64,000 nt of DNA from Amphritea japonica ATCC BAA-1530 (GCF_016592435.1 NZ_AP014545.1:2860693-2924692), one strand, 5' to 3'. Shown: positions 54,296-63,588, counted from the first letter of the stretch. Made by a program: numbers and translations. Notes: generated from the letters alone by a model not told the origin.

Positions 54296-54796
54296 ATGGA
54301 CTTCATTGAAACCCAACATTCAGGATGCACACTGAGGCGTGGTACACCGGATGATGCAGCGATGGTTGTCGACTACATGAGAAAGCTCGGCGCTTATCAG
54401 AAGATGCTGGATAAAATAACCGCCACTGAAGCTGACATTCGTCAGCTACTAGTCGATGATAAAGGTGAGGTTATTTTTGCCGAACTTGAGGGCGAGACCG
54501 TCGGGTTTATCTATTTTTACCAAAGTTCCTCGGCTTTCACCGGGCAATCAGGATTGTATATTGATGCTTTCTTCATCGACCAACATGCTCAGTCAAAAGG
54601 ACTGGGCAAAATAATGATGGCGTATATGTCAAAACTGGCACTACAGCGCAAATGCCAACGCCTGGAATGGGGTTGTCTGGACTGGAACGAATCCGCCATC
54701 AGCTTTTACCGGAATATGGGCGCTAACAGTGTGGATGAAATGACAATCTACCGGTTCAGTCAGGAGCAACTGGTCATCAACGCATCGCAGTTTTAA
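54296..54796 (+). CDS. GNAT-family N-acetyltransferase
   Basis: 166 aa. Acetyl-CoA binding motif A in IDQHAQSKGLGKIMMAYMSK (Q-x-x-G-x-G/A), followed by RLEWGCLDWNESAISFYRNMGA (motif B), as in spermidine/diamine acetyltransferase-like members. The start ATG 54296 follows AAGAAAGAG. Confidence 0.9.
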   Translation: MDFIETQHSGCTLRRGTPDDAAMVVDYMRKLGAYQKMLDKITATEADIRQLLVDDKGEVIFAELEGETVGFIYFYQSSSAFTGQSGLYIDAFFIDQHAQSKGLGKIMMAYMSKLALQRKCQRLEWGCLDWNESAISFYRNMGANSVDEMTIYRFSQEQLVINASQF

Positions 54797-54881
54797 GCTT
54801 TCAATATCATCCGCTATCCCTTTGGTTCACCACGACGAAGGGGTACACTGAGGCTCTATTTTCGAGGCGATTAAATACAGC

Positions 54882-55946
54882 ATGAGCTTGGACAAAAACT
54901 CCCCACTAAAACAACCAACAGGTGTCGAGAGTAAATCATCGTCTACCGTTGTCGGTGGTTGGTCTGTTGCTGTCGGGCGGGCGCTGGATTCACTGGGCTA
55001 CAATGGCAATCAACTGCTACAGGATGCCGGGGTGGATCTCTCGCAAAAGCGCGATACCGATATTCGCTTCAGCTCTGATCATACCCGCTCTCTTTGGGCG
55101 CTGGCATTAGTCGAAACGGGGCAAGAAGATATCGGTTTACAAGTAGCCCGATATGTCTGCCCAACCACTTTTCATGCACTGGGCTTCTCTCTCTGGGCCA
55201 GCAATAGCTTACTCGACGCACTGCAACGAATGGTTCGATTTGAAGTGTTACTCAATGATGGCTGTAGTCTGTCACTGAGTCAGTCAGGCCCGGATAGTTT
55301 AGCTTTCTCGATGGATATTAAAGAGTCTGATCATCAGCCATTGGTTGTTGCGGAGGGCATCGACTATTTTCTCGGTGCGATAGTCAAAATGTTCCGCGAC
55401 ATGTCTGATCAAAGCTTCTCCCCCCTCTCGGTAAAATTTTCCCGGATTGCACCCGCCAACCCTGAGTTGTGGGAAAACTACTTTCAATGCCCTGTCAGTT
55501 TTGGTGAATCCAGTAACACCCTGGAGCTGAGCGCTGCGCAACTGAATGAACAACTGCCGACAGGTAATAGTCTGCTGGCTGAACAGAATGACAAGCTGGT
55601 TGAAGACTATCTGCAACGGTTACAGATGGCTGATTTGACGGGTCAGGTACGAAACACACTGATCGATCTGATGCCCTTGGGGTTAACGACGTTAGACGCG
55701 GTCGCTACGGAGTTAAATATCGTGCCCCGTACCCTGCAATATAAACTCACCCAGTCAGGCACGACAATTCAAAAATTACGTGATCAGATTCGTGAAGAGC
55801 TGGCCCGCAAGTATCTGCAACATTCCCGACAGAACATTACCCAGATCGCTTACTCGCTGGGTTTCTCTGACCCGGCCCATCTCAACCGGGCCTTCAAACG
55901 CTGGACCGGAGAGACACCCACTGCGTTTCGCGCCCGTCACCTTTAA
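54882..55946 (+). CDS. AraC-family regulator with arabinose-binding-like N-terminal domain
   Basis: 354 aa. N-terminal ligand domain (about 30-225) and C-terminal AraC DNA-binding domain (about 250-350) with DAVATELNIVPRTLQYKL and ITQIAYSLGFSDPAHLNRAF. Same architecture as the regulator at 10422 but not closely similar in sequence. The target is unknown; the next gene in the same direction is a ring-cleavage dioxygenase 450 bp away. Confidence 0.87.
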   Translation: MSLDKNSPLKQPTGVESKSSSTVVGGWSVAVGRALDSLGYNGNQLLQDAGVDLSQKRDTDIRFSSDHTRSLWALALVETGQEDIGLQVARYVCPTTFHALGFSLWASNSLLDALQRMVRFEVLLNDGCSLSLSQSGPDSLAFSMDIKESDHQPLVVAEGIDYFLGAIVKMFRDMSDQSFSPLSVKFSRIAPANPELWENYFQCPVSFGESSNTLELSAAQLNEQLPTGNSLLAEQNDKLVEDYLQRLQMADLTGQVRNTLIDLMPLGLTTLDAVATELNIVPRTLQYKLTQSGTTIQKLRDQIREELARKYLQHSRQNITQIAYSLGFSDPAHLNRAFKRWTGETPTAFRARHL

Positions 55947-55954
55947 AATATCAT

Positions 55955-56246
55955 TTACCACAGAGAACACTGAGGACACCGAGATAAAGCATTAACTCTT
56001 ATCCAAGTCCTTCCTCTGTGCTCTCGTTGTTCTCCGTGGTGAAAACCTCTTACTCACAGATTTCACAACCTAGAATACCGAGATAAATCATTGGCTCTTT
56101 CCTGAAGCCCTTCCTCTGTGCTCTCTGTGTCCTCCGTGGTAAAAATAGTCTTTTCCCTCTGGAAGCACCGGGCTCTCTAAGCCAAATTCATTCAGGTTTT
56201 ACTAAACGCTTTTCTCTGTGCTCTCTGTGTCCTCTGTGGTGAAACG
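55955..56246. repeat. array of three CCACAGAG/CTCTGTG repeat units
   Basis: Three units of roughly 95 bp end at about 56044, 56146 and 56246, each with a right arm CCTCTGTGCTCTC-GT-TCYNYGTGGT. Unit 1 has a full left arm ACCACAGAGAACACTGAGGA; left arms of units 2 and 3 are eroded. The region 55947-56393 contains no gene. Confidence 0.75.
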
Positions 56247-56393
56247 CTCTCTAATGTCTTAAATGGTAAAAGCTTTGCTTTAAATGGCAAAGGTACTCAG
56301 CCAGCCCTCCGTATACTCACTTCCTATCGAAACGGCTTCGCTTTTGCGAGCCGCACAATCAGACAACAAAAAAACACGTAATTGAGGTGAGTG

Positions 56394-57281
56394 ATGGGCG
56401 AAGTAGTACTAGCAGCGAAAGTGACACATGTTCCTTCTATGTTTATTTCTGAACAGGAAGGTCCTCTAAAGGGTATCCGCGATGCCGCCATCGAAGGCCT
56501 GCGCAAGATTGGTGACCTGTGCCGTGAACGTGAGGTAGATACTATTGTTATTGCCGATACCCATTGGCTGGTAAACGCAGGGTTCCACATCAACGCCAAG
56601 CCTGACATGTCCGGTGTATTCACCAGTACTGAGTTCCCTCACTTCCTGAACAATATGGAATACAGCTACACCGGCGACCCTGAATTGGGGCAGCTGATCG
56701 CTGAAACAGCCACCAATAGCGGTGTCACCACCCTTTGCCACCATGAAATCGACACGCTGGAAATACAATACGGAACCCTGGTTCCACTGCGTTATATGGG
56801 CATCGACAAAGACATCAAAGTCGTTTCTATTGCTGGCTGGATGTACGACGCTGACCTGGAAGAGTCTAAGGTTGTCGGTGAAGCTATCCTTAAAGCGGTT
56901 AAGAAGTCTGGCAAGCGGGTTGCCTTCCTGGCAAGCGGCTCTCTCTCTCACAGAATTCCACCGAATAAAGTTGTCGGTGATTACCTGTTCAAGATTAGTC
57001 GCCCTCTGAATCAGGAGATCGATCTGATGGTGATGGATATGTGGAAGCAGGGCCGCACTAAAGACTTCCTGGATATCATGCCAAAATATGCGGAAGACTG
57101 TTCCGGAGAAGGCGGGATGCATGATACCGCTATGCTATTCGGCCTGCTGGGCTGGGATAAGTATGAAGGTGAAGCAGAGATCATGACCGAGTACTTCCCA
57201 AGCTCGGGCACCGGGCAGTGCAATGTTGTCTTCCCGCTGATGCCCTCAGACAAGCCTGATACCACCGTTCACCCGGTATAA
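56394..57281 (+). CDS. hpaD: 3,4-dihydroxyphenylacetate 2,3-dioxygenase-like extradiol dioxygenase
   Basis: 295 aa from ATG 56394 (GAGG six bases upstream). Class III (LigB-fold) extradiol dioxygenase: KVTHVPSM (metal-binding His near residue 12), DTHWLVNAGFHI (second His), ASGSLSHRIPP (catalytic His) and a metal-binding Glu further on. HpaD opens the homoprotocatechuate ring. No other hpa genes flank it, so the pathway partner genes must be elsewhere. Confidence 0.85.
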   Translation: MGEVVLAAKVTHVPSMFISEQEGPLKGIRDAAIEGLRKIGDLCREREVDTIVIADTHWLVNAGFHINAKPDMSGVFTSTEFPHFLNNMEYSYTGDPELGQLIAETATNSGVTTLCHHEIDTLEIQYGTLVPLRYMGIDKDIKVVSIAGWMYDADLEESKVVGEAILKAVKKSGKRVAFLASGSLSHRIPPNKVVGDYLFKISRPLNQEIDLMVMDMWKQGRTKDFLDIMPKYAEDCSGEGGMHDTAMLFGLLGWDKYEGEAEIMTEYFPSSGTGQCNVVFPLMPSDKPDTTVHPV

Positions 57282-57300
57282 AGCTAAAAATAGGTGTGAA

Positions 57301-57334
57301 TAAAACCTGATAGGGCTTCCTGCATCAGGTTTTA
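57301..57334. terminator. bidirectional terminator
   Basis: TAAAACCTGAT and ATCAGGTTTTA between convergent hpaD and ABC transporter genes. Confidence 0.85.
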
Positions 57335-57355
57335 TTCTCTTCAATTCACCTCAGT

Positions 57356-58126
57356 TCACTCTGCGTCATAACAGTCTTGTTGCCTGTCACCCTCCAATAA
57401 GCCTGAATGTTCACTGAGCATCTGCGCTTTCCATTGCAGAAAAGCACTGCCCTCGCTAAGCCGGGGCCTTTGAATATCAACCACCTTATCCAGCACCACC
57501 TTTCCCGGAGCAGATGAAAGAAACAGAACCCGATCGGCCAGTTGAATCGCTTCATTAAGATCATGGGTAACAAATACAACCGTCGGCTTATGCTCTTGCC
57601 AGAGCTCTAGCAACAAATCACGCAGGCGCTGCGCATTAGGTGCATCCAGCGAAACAAAAGGTTCATCCAGAAGCAACAACTCAGGTTGCGTCAGAAAAGC
57701 GCGGGCAATGCTCACCCGGCGCTGCATACCGCCGGAAAGCTGTTTCGAATAACTGGCAGACTTCCCGCTCAACCCCACCCGGCCCAATATAGCCTCTATC
57801 TGCGTATCACTGACTTTCGGCATCACCAGACGCAAGTTTTCAGCGACGGTCAGCCAGGGCATCAGTCGGGGCTGCTGAAAGATATAGCCAATTTTACAAG
57901 GGGGCCTGTCCTCCATAGAGTGACCGTTGTAAAACACCTCGCCGGGATCACTTTTTTCCAGCCCTGCAATCATATTCAACAGCGTACTTTTGCCTGCACC
58001 TGAAGGCCCCACCAGAGCCACAAATTCGCCTTTAGAGACGCTAAAGTCTAACCCTTCCAACACTCGTTCCAGGCTGTTTGGGTAAACTTTACTCTGAATA
58101 GATATATCAAGACTGACCATAACCAC
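57356..58126 (-). CDS. ABC transporter ATP-binding protein (NitT/TauT type)
   Basis: 256 aa. Walker A GPSGAGKSTLLNMIAGL (about 39), Q-loop FQQPRLMPW, signature LSGGMQRRVSIARAF, Walker B LLLLDEPFVSLD, switch His in FVTHDLNEA. The start overlaps the permease gene by 20 bp. Third gene of a binding-protein/permease/ATPase operon. Confidence 0.92.
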   Translation of the reverse strand: MVMVSLDISIQSKVYPNSLERVLEGLDFSVSKGEFVALVGPSGAGKSTLLNMIAGLEKSDPGEVFYNGHSMEDRPPCKIGYIFQQPRLMPWLTVAENLRLVMPKVSDTQIEAILGRVGLSGKSASYSKQLSGGMQRRVSIARAFLTQPELLLLDEPFVSLDAPNAQRLRDLLLELWQEHKPTVVFVTHDLNEAIQLADRVLFLSSAPGKVVLDKVVDIQRPRLSEGSAFLQWKAQMLSEHSGLLEGDRQQDCYDAE

Positions 58127-58871
58127 CCCGGGCGATGTAACGATCCAGTGGCCGCATAATCACCCCTTCGATAACTAAGATGATTGCAACAAAAGCCAGT
58201 GTATAAGCCAGAATACTGGCAATATCAAAAAACTGAAAGAAGGTGCCTAGCTGAAAACCCACACCATCACTTCGCCCCAATAATTCAACGACCAAAACAA
58301 TCTTCCAGATCAAGGACAGCCCGGAACGGGCTGAAGCCATAATGAAGGGGTACAGTTGGGGTAGATAAACTTTGAAAAAATAACGACACCGTGACACCTT
58401 AAACACTCTGGCGACGTCGAGCAGATCACGATCAACTACCCTCGCCCCTTCGCGCACCATCACGACTACAGTGGGGATTTTATTAATAGCCACGGCGGCA
58501 ATGGCTGATGCTTCGACCAGGCCAAACCAGACATAACAAAGGATGATGGTAACCAGAGCAGGAATATTAAGCGCAATCACCAATAGAGAATCAAAAGCCG
58601 AGTTCAGGCGAGCAAAAGCCCCCATCATCACACCAATCAAGACTCCCAGCATCATTGCGATCATAAAACTGACCGTCACCCGCATCATAGTCACCAGCAA
58701 ATGATGCAACATATCACCGTCAAACAGATGGAGGTGTAAGCTGGTAAACACCTGAATCACACTGGGAAAATTATGACTCTCCAGCAGCATTGCTGAAGAC
58801 TGCCACAGCAGAAAGAGCACCAACAGTGGCAGTGCTCCAAACAGCATTGCTTTCAGTCGATGCACAATCAT
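58107..58871 (-). CDS. ABC transporter permease (NitT/TauT type)
   Basis: 254 aa with six predicted helices and the inner-membrane signature region EGARVVDRDLLDVARVFKV (EAA-like loop, about 138-156). Start codon overlaps the binding-protein stop (TAATG), indicating coupled translation. Confidence 0.9.
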   Translation of the reverse strand: MIVHRLKAMLFGALPLLVLFLLWQSSAMLLESHNFPSVIQVFTSLHLHLFDGDMLHHLLVTMMRVTVSFMIAMMLGVLIGVMMGAFARLNSAFDSLLVIALNIPALVTIILCYVWFGLVEASAIAAVAINKIPTVVVMVREGARVVDRDLLDVARVFKVSRCRYFFKVYLPQLYPFIMASARSGLSLIWKIVLVVELLGRSDGVGFQLGTFFQFFDIASILAYTLAFVAIILVIEGVIMRPLDRYIARGGYGQS

Positions 58872-59941
58872 TAATTCACACCTATCTGAATCACGCCCTC
58901 TTCAGCATCGGGCAACCAGAACAGTGATCGGTCCAGTGTGTTTGCACCGCCTGTGAGTTCATCACCCCCCTCTCGGGCCATAATTGCGTAAAGCTTTTCT
59001 AGTGCGTCGAGTTCATCCATACCAAACTGCTGCTGGACACCTGCACGGTAACCCTCTTTGAGTGCTGCAAAAATCTGATCATCTTCAGCCCGGGTCAAAG
59101 GTCGGATCTGTTGCCATTCCCGGTCGGAGTTCAGCAGAATCTCCCGTGCATCCCTGGAAGCTTTAAGAAAATTACTCAGTAGCGCATTATTCTCCTGCCG
59201 CCATGCTTCAGTAAAAACCCAGCCTACTAACGGAACTTGTCGATTAACGCCTAATCCGTTCATCATCTCCTGAACACTGATAATCTGCCTAAAACCTTTC
59301 GCCTTGAGTCTGGCACTGTAGTGCCAAAAATTAAGAATCAGTGGGAGTTTGTTGTCATACATTAACTGGTTTAGCAGGGGTGGTGCGGCGAATACCGGTT
59401 CAACCGATTGAGCAAGATCCTGATCAAGTGTTTGCTTAGTATAGGCTTGTAGCAACAACCAGCTCTTATCAACAGAGCCTCCGGCAATTCCCAGCCGCTG
59501 ACCTTCAAGATCTTTAATTGATCCAACCGAGCTATTCGACTGGGCATAGAGCCCACCAGCAGCGGCAGAGACAGGGGAGAAGCCAAACATTCTGTCATTG
59601 AATCGCTGGCGATTAACCCAAACCCAGTCACTGTAGATAATATCCACAGCACCACTCTGTAGGGATATAGCACTGGCGTTCTTGCCACCGACTGGAGTTA
59701 CATCAAGGGAGAAATGGTATTTTTTATCCAACTCATGGCGGCGAATAACATCCATTTCCCAATTAACAGTACCAAACTGCAGGACAGCCACACGGACAGT
59801 AGGTACAGGACTTGCCAACACAGGAGTAACCCACGACAAAGCGGCCGCTGAGCTTAAAGCGACAATCATCGCTTTAAACTTCACCCGGGGGCTCAGAGCA
59901 AGTAAACCGTTCAAGATCATAGCTAGCATAACGCTTATCAC
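58871..59941 (-). CDS. ABC transporter substrate-binding protein (NMT1/NitT-like)
   Basis: 356 aa with an N-terminal export signal (hydrophobic stretch to about residue 43, cleavage near VLAS). The mature protein starts VRVAVLQFGTVNWEMDVIRR and has DIIYSDWVWVNRQR and GIAGGSVDKSWLL, typical of the NMT1/SsuA-like fold for small anions, sulfonates or pyrimidines. GAGGTG precedes ATG 59941. Ligand unknown; the nearby ring-cleavage gene does not prove an aromatic ligand. Confidence 0.85.
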   Translation of the reverse strand: MISVMLAMILNGLLALSPRVKFKAMIVALSSAAALSWVTPVLASPVPTVRVAVLQFGTVNWEMDVIRRHELDKKYHFSLDVTPVGGKNASAISLQSGAVDIIYSDWVWVNRQRFNDRMFGFSPVSAAAGGLYAQSNSSVGSIKDLEGQRLGIAGGSVDKSWLLLQAYTKQTLDQDLAQSVEPVFAAPPLLNQLMYDNKLPLILNFWHYSARLKAKGFRQIISVQEMMNGLGVNRQVPLVGWVFTEAWRQENNALLSNFLKASRDAREILLNSDREWQQIRPLTRAEDDQIFAALKEGYRAGVQQQFGMDELDALEKLYAIMAREGGDELTGGANTLDRSLFWLPDAEEGVIQIGVN

Positions 59942-60066
59942 CTCATTCCCTCTCAGGTTATGAATGTGTGCGATTTGAGAAACAAGCTAATAGATTAAGG
60001 CAACACTTCACCGAAGCACTTTAAACCCTGATATTGGGCCAGCTATCGGCAAAAAATTGAAAGATC

Positions 60067-60100
60067 CATTGCTTGAATCATCATCGATATACAAGCAATG
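60067..60100 (-). terminator. hairpin downstream of the M23 peptidase gene
   Basis: CATTGCTTG and CAAGCAATG form a 9-bp stem; on the minus strand the sequence after it is T-rich (CTTTCAATTTTTT). It lies 37 bp past the peptidase stop. Confidence 0.55.
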
Positions 60101-60136
60101 ATCTCACGTGAGGAAACGGGTTAGCATAGTACTTAG

Positions 60137-61483
60137 TTACTGTTTTTCAGCCAGTGCCAACTGCTCTGCCATCTGGGTTTTCAGAGCAGCAACCTGCTTT
60201 TTGAAGGCATTGCGCTTTTTACGGGAGATCGTCTGCACCACAGGAATAGGTGCTGTCATCGCATTCACCGGGCGGCCATTGACGTGCAATTCATAATGCA
60301 GATGCGCACCGGTTGAACGCCCTGAATTACCCGAAGCAGCAATCTTCTGACCACGGGAGACTTTCTGCCCTTTACGTACGTAGGCTCTGCTCAGGTGGAG
60401 ATAACGTGTTTTGTACTTACGGCCGTGTTTTATCTCGATATACAAACCCGCATAGCGATGTTTAATCACACGGGAGACAACACCATCCCCCGCCGACAAC
60501 ACAGGGGTACCTGTGCGTACAGAAAAGTCGGTTCCATTATGGGGCCGCACCAGTCCGGTAACAGGGTGTTTACGCTTAGGATTAAAGCTTGAAGAGATGC
60601 GATAGCGTTTCTGCAGCGGAATCCTTTGAAAGGCCTTCTCTAAACTCTCACCCTCGGCATCAAAATAGTTATCATCAAAGAGAAATGCCGACTGTTTACG
60701 AATAGCGCCATCATAGACAAAACCTTCGATAACACTGTTACCGGTATAGACGCCATAAACATACTGTCGGGATACTGATAACTGAAACTTATCCCCGGCA
60801 CGCAGGTGACTTCTGAAATTCATCCGTTCTTTCAACAGACTGGTGACCTGATAAGCTTCAGCGATCCGTGCACCTGCCCTCTTCATCGATCTGGGCAGAT
60901 CACCCTCTACCGTGCCACTGATGATCTCCCGGCGAAAACCACCCTTTTCGATAAACTCTTCATATTCGAAGTCGCCTTTTTTACTGCGATCAAAGAGCAC
61001 TTTATAGGTAAGACCAGAGCGAAAGATAAACTGCTTTAGCTTACCCGCATCATCAAAGTTAAATCCCAGTTTATGACCCGGCTGAATAGTATCCAGCGCC
61101 AGAATATTTAGATCGGCTTCCATCAATTTGTACAGCGTAGGCTGAGAGATGCGCAGATGATCGAAGATAGTGCTAAGCGTATCGCCCTTCTGCACCACAT
61201 AACCTATTTCAGGCTCAAGGTCTTGTGTCTTTTTACTGCCTGGACCAGCTATCTCTTCAGCGGCAGAAACATCCGTATTCTGAAGGTTGAGTTCCAGCGT
61301 GCTTCTGAACTGACCCGGCGAGACAGGCACGGCAGAGCTGTTATCCGACAGCATTAACGAGACGACTAATATAAGCGAAGCGCAACCCAGCAAAATACGG
61401 TGCGGCGTTGGCAGGTGACTCAGCAAGGTACAGGCTGTGCTAAAAAACGACTTCAGTCGTGAAGTGATATCCTCAGTTTTCAA
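60137..61483 (-). CDS. M23 family murein endopeptidase with LysM-like domain
   Basis: 448 aa. Membrane anchor at about residues 29-45 (ILLGCASLILVVSLML), OapA/LysM-like segment VVQKGDTLSTIFDHLRISQ (about 96-114), and a C-terminal lysostaphin-type M23 domain with zinc motifs PHNGTDFSV (HxxxD) and AHLHYELHVNG (HxH). MepM-like enzymes cut peptide cross-links of the cell wall to allow growth. All zinc ligands are present, so it should be active, not an EnvC/NlpD-type activator. Confidence 0.9.
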   Translation of the reverse strand: MKTEDITSRLKSFFSTACTLLSHLPTPHRILLGCASLILVVSLMLSDNSSAVPVSPGQFRSTLELNLQNTDVSAAEEIAGPGSKKTQDLEPEIGYVVQKGDTLSTIFDHLRISQPTLYKLMEADLNILALDTIQPGHKLGFNFDDAGKLKQFIFRSGLTYKVLFDRSKKGDFEYEEFIEKGGFRREIISGTVEGDLPRSMKRAGARIAEAYQVTSLLKERMNFRSHLRAGDKFQLSVSRQYVYGVYTGNSVIEGFVYDGAIRKQSAFLFDDNYFDAEGESLEKAFQRIPLQKRYRISSSFNPKRKHPVTGLVRPHNGTDFSVRTGTPVLSAGDGVVSRVIKHRYAGLYIEIKHGRKYKTRYLHLSRAYVRKGQKVSRGQKIAASGNSGRSTGAHLHYELHVNGRPVNAMTAPIPVVQTISRKKRNAFKKQVAALKTQMAEQLALAEKQ

Positions 61484-61687
61484 ACGCTGCCACTCTACCT
61501 AAATACTATTTAACTATTTCAGAACCCCATTGGCTGATGCTGTGACCACCATCGGAGCTTAATGTTCAGTTGGATTATGCCTGAATCGGGATAGAATTTC
61601 CCCCGCCAGTTAGTGGTATTCTCACTTTCTGCTACAATGCGCCGCTCTTATTAAGTGTTTTAAGTCCAGTGTTTCGGAGAATCTGCT

Positions 61688-62443
61688 TTGACTCAATTTC
61701 GTCCCTGTATCGACCTGCATCAAGGCCAGGTAAAACAGATTGTTGGTGGTAGCCTGAATGATCAGGGTGCTGAGACAAATTTTGTCAGCCAGTATGATGC
61801 GGAGCACTATGGAAAACTGTACCGCCAGCACAACCTGACCGGGGGCCATGTCATCGCCCTGGGGCCTGGCAATAAGGATCAGGCACTCAAAGCGTTATCG
61901 GCATGGCCAGATGGGCTGCAGTTCGGCGGAGGGGTGAATAATACCAATGCCGCTGAGTTTATAGAGGCAGGCGCGTCTCATGTCATCGTTACCTCTTTCC
62001 TGTTTGATAACGGGGAATTTAGTTGGCAGCGGTTAGAACAGATCAAAGCGATTACCGGAAAAGAGCGTCTGATTCTGGATCTGAGCTGCCGGCGAACCGA
62101 AACCGGATGGAACATCGCCACCGATCGCTGGCAAACCATCACTGGTACTCAGGTTAATGCGGAAACACTGACAGAGCTCAGTCAGCACTGTGCAGAATTT
62201 CTCATCCATGCCGCAGATGTCGAAGGCCTGCAATCGGGCATCGATGAAGAACTGGTTAAGTTATTAGGTGAAACCTGCCCTATCCCAGTCACTTACGCCG
62301 GTGGCGCCCGCTCACTTGACGATCTGAAGCTGGTCGATCAGCTCTCCAATGGTAAAGTCGATCTGACTATTGGCAGTGCCCTGGATATCTTTGGTGGCAA
62401 CGGTGTAACTCTGGAGCAGTGTATTGCGTGGAATAATCGCTAG
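61688..62443 (+). CDS. hisA: HisA-like ProFAR isomerase of the eukaryotic (His6) type
   Basis: 251 aa, TTG start at 61688 with GGAG eight bases upstream. (beta-alpha)8 barrel: FRPCIDLHQGQVKQIVGGSL, VIALGPGN, GGGVNNTNAAEF, ILDLSCRRTETGWN, FLIHAADVEGLQSGIDEELV, PVTYAGGARSLDDLKLVD and GKVDLTIGSALDIFGGN. From memory these align with yeast His6 and plant enzymes far better than with E. coli HisA. Expected reaction: ProFAR to PRFAR in histidine synthesis. No other his gene is near; the next gene overlaps it by 20 bp. Confidence 0.82.
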   Translation: MTQFRPCIDLHQGQVKQIVGGSLNDQGAETNFVSQYDAEHYGKLYRQHNLTGGHVIALGPGNKDQALKALSAWPDGLQFGGGVNNTNAAEFIEAGASHVIVTSFLFDNGEFSWQRLEQIKAITGKERLILDLSCRRTETGWNIATDRWQTITGTQVNAETLTELSQHCAEFLIHAADVEGLQSGIDEELVKLLGETCPIPVTYAGGARSLDDLKLVDQLSNGKVDLTIGSALDIFGGNGVTLEQCIAWNNR

Positions 62444-63035
62444 CGTTATTTTATTTGCCCTGCTGATTTCGGTTGGCGGATGCAGTGAGCAGGCTGAACT
62501 TCGCTATATTCAGCCTGGCAGCACCATACTGGCCTTTGGTGATAGCCTGACTCAAGGGGTCGGCAGCACTGACGGTGGCGATTATCCCAGCCAACTGCAA
62601 CAGCTCAGCGGGCGTAAAGTAATCAATGCCGGTATCTCTGGAGAGGTCAGCGCCGAAGGCTTACAGCGGTTGCCTGAACTGCTCACCCGATACCAGCCTG
62701 CCCTGCTTATTCTTTTAGAAGGCGGCAACGATATACTTCGCAATCAGAATAAAGCACAGCTCAAACAAAATCTGGCTCAAATGATTGGGCTAGCCCAGCA
62801 ACAGAATACCGATGTTATTCTTATCGCAGTACCAGAGAAAAAATTATTCTCTAACAGCGCACCGTTGTATCAGGAACTGGCCGAAGAGTATCAACTGATT
62901 ATTGAGCCTGAGCTCATTGCCGAGCTATTACGCAACAACCAATATAAATCAGACCCTATTCACTTCAACAACCGGGGTTACCAACAACTAGCGATAAGGA
63001 TCAACAACCTGTTGAAAGAGCATAACGCTTTATAA
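62424..63035 (+). CDS. SGNH-hydrolase (TesA-like) lipoprotein
   Basis: 203 aa, TTG start at 62424 inside the hisA-like gene. A signal peptide ends in VGGC (Cys about 20), so a lipoprotein is likely. SGNH blocks: FGDSLTQGVG (catalytic Ser), NAGISGEVS, LEGGNDIL (block III GxND) and DPIHFNNRGY (catalytic Asp-His). TesA-type enzymes are esterases/thioesterases of broad specificity. Overlap with hisA implies coupled translation. Confidence 0.85.
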   Translation: MRGIIASVILFALLISVGGCSEQAELRYIQPGSTILAFGDSLTQGVGSTDGGDYPSQLQQLSGRKVINAGISGEVSAEGLQRLPELLTRYQPALLILLEGGNDILRNQNKAQLKQNLAQMIGLAQQQNTDVILIAVPEKKLFSNSAPLYQELAEEYQLIIEPELIAELLRNNQYKSDPIHFNNRGYQQLAIRINNLLKEHNAL

Positions 63036-63113
63036 TAAATGGAATTTTTCCAGTTATCAGTAGTCATATTTTTTGAATAAAGCTTATTATGTCCCGGATT
63101 TCTTTATAAACCT

Positions 63114-63551
63114 ATGTCAGATAAATTCATGTTCTTAAGAATCTTTCCTGTTATTTTTGGTGCAATTTTAACCACCCAGTGTCACTTAGTCAGTGCGCAA
63201 GAAAGTCAGGAAAGTATCACTATTAATCAGCAGACCCTGGCTGGTTTTCGTCAACTTTCAATACGGGTTCTATCGGCCTACAAAGTCCAGCCTCACTATA
63301 TTGGCTCAACTGAAAAGTGGCACCTGTTCCTGAAAAAAGAGTCACGCCAGGCGGTTGATAAAGCGTTCAGTTCCATCTTCGGTTATAAAATACCGGCAGA
63401 GGGTTCCAGCATCGAAAATGGCTGGAGCCTTAACATGGGTGTTGATATCAATCCTGACAATTGCCCTGAAGTTACTCAGTATAAAAAAGATAAGACGGGA
63501 TTCACTTTACCCGCACTCCCCTCCGTGAAAACTCAGTGTCTCTCCCGCTAG
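63114..63551 (+). CDS. secreted hypothetical protein
   Basis: 145 aa with a signal peptide (cleavage near VSAQE, about residue 28); ATG 63129 is an alternative start that gives a more compact signal. Two cysteines near the C-terminus (NCPE and TQCLSR) could form a disulfide. I recognise no family. Confidence 0.6.
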   Translation: MSDKFMFLRIFPVIFGAILTTQCHLVSAQESQESITINQQTLAGFRQLSIRVLSAYKVQPHYIGSTEKWHLFLKKESRQAVDKAFSSIFGYKIPAEGSSIENGWSLNMGVDINPDNCPEVTQYKKDKTGFTLPALPSVKTQCLSR

Positions 63552-63562
63552 AACGGAAATAA

Positions 63563-63588
63563 AAAAAAGCCGCATAATGCGGCCTTTG
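63563..63588. terminator. bidirectional terminator
   Basis: GCCGCA and TGCGGC with A/T tracts on both sides, between convergent genes. Confidence 0.75.
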
